Source of the DNA: Patescibacteria group bacterium UBA6816
GTDB taxonomy: Bacteria; Patescibacteriota; Patescibacteriia; UBA2591; UBA6264
Assembly: GCA_002452615.1 (NCBI GenBank)
Contig: DKES01000019.1
Span: 1-20,026, forward strand
Direction: 5' to 3'
DNA: 20,026 nt
The position numbers and the translations under genes were made by a program. The notes beneath the pieces are model-generated. The model saw nothing but the letters and a program-made list of their open reading frames with translations, was not told the DNA's origin and did not search any database. Position 1 is the first letter of the stretch, and every line of letters starts with the position of its first letter. Of this stretch, positions 19,876 to 20,026 are shown one piece after another.

Positions 19876-20026
19876 ATCTCAAAAAAAATCTTCAGAAGAT
19901 AAACCTAAAAAATTACTTCCAGAAAAAATAGAAATGGCGGATTTAGAACAAGAAATGAGCCGTTCTTATTTAGATTATGCTATGAGTGTGATTGTGGCTC
20001 GGGCGTTGCCTGATGTTAGGGATGGT
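19859..20026 (+). CDS. gyrA: Type II DNA topoisomerase subunit A (GyrA/ParC), N-terminal start (partial)
   Basis: The frame begins at ATG 19859 and runs 56 codons to the window edge. A lysine/serine-rich lead of about 28 residues precedes the conserved MSRSYLDYAMSVIVARALPD and VRDG, the start of the GyrA/ParC winged-helix breakage-reunion domain. The catalytic tyrosine lies beyond the window. GyrA nicks and passes DNA to introduce negative supercoils; ParC decatenates. In small genomes with one such enzyme it is normally annotated GyrA, which I prefer, but the two cannot be separated here. Its first 17 bases overlap the preceding small gene, showing it is part of that transcript. Confidence 0.88.
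   Translation, partial: MTKNNKSQKKSSEDKPKKLLPEKIEMADLEQEMSRSYLDYAMSVIVARALPDVRDG

Overview
The window is AT-rich bacterial chromosome. Its small, tightly packed genes mostly lack a clear Shine-Dalgarno sequence. The gene families (reduced DagK-like protein, beta-lactamase-fold protein without its metal motif, FtsH followed by a polytopic membrane protein) suggest a Patescibacteria/CPR bacterium, probably of the Parcubacteria type. This placement is inferred from gene content and composition, not from a marker-gene tree.

Layout. 1-1037: the end of ftsH and an overlapping polytopic membrane protein. 1038-2653: an AT-rich, palindrome-bearing leader, then dnaN (sliding clamp) and an HU-type nucleoid protein. 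2654-3303: a gene-poor stretch with hairpins, a 27-bp tandem repeat and two minus-strand tRNAs, Lys(CTT) and Arg(TCG). 3304-6021: a minus-strand cluster rpsF-ssb-rpsR-efp-pilT. 6062-7282: a divergent RNA methyltransferase with a near-consensus promoter that would give a leaderless message. 7283-7795: no gene; a terminator, about 200 bp of degenerate 7-nt repeats kept in one phase, and a perfect 24-bp palindrome. 7796-9793: a minus-strand alr-ROK kinase pair. 9794-10197: a GC-rich hairpin island, then a promoter/operator region. 10198-15450: a marR-adaptor-RND transporter operon. 15451-16048: hairpins, a truncated tRNA 3' half, tRNA-Ala(CGC), tRNA-Arg(CCT) and a 50-residue membrane peptide gene. 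16185-20026: bactofilin, a degenerate DagK-like protein, glycogen synthase, a beta-lactamase-fold protein, a small membrane protein and the start of a gyrA/parC-type topoisomerase gene.

How the parts fit. Most genes are housekeeping: replication (dnaN, ssb, gyrA-like), translation (rpsF, rpsR, efp, four tRNAs, an RNA methylase), proteolysis, cell wall (alr) and glucose/glycogen metabolism (ROK kinase, glgA). The outlier is the marR-adaptor-RND operon. It is visibly richer in G+C than its neighbours, has overlapping genes and its own promoter with operator-like repeats, and lies between a GC-rich hairpin element and a broken tRNA. It reads as a laterally acquired, MarR-controlled efflux module with no outer-membrane channel gene beside it.

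No wholly new multi-gene system is evident. The least explained signals are the phased heptamer array, the copies of tRNA 5' ends upstream of tRNA-Ala and tRNA-Lys (one embedded in two competing hairpins), the GC-rich hairpin island, the chain of hairpins at 2717-2850, and two adjacent enzyme-fold proteins that have lost their catalytic motifs.
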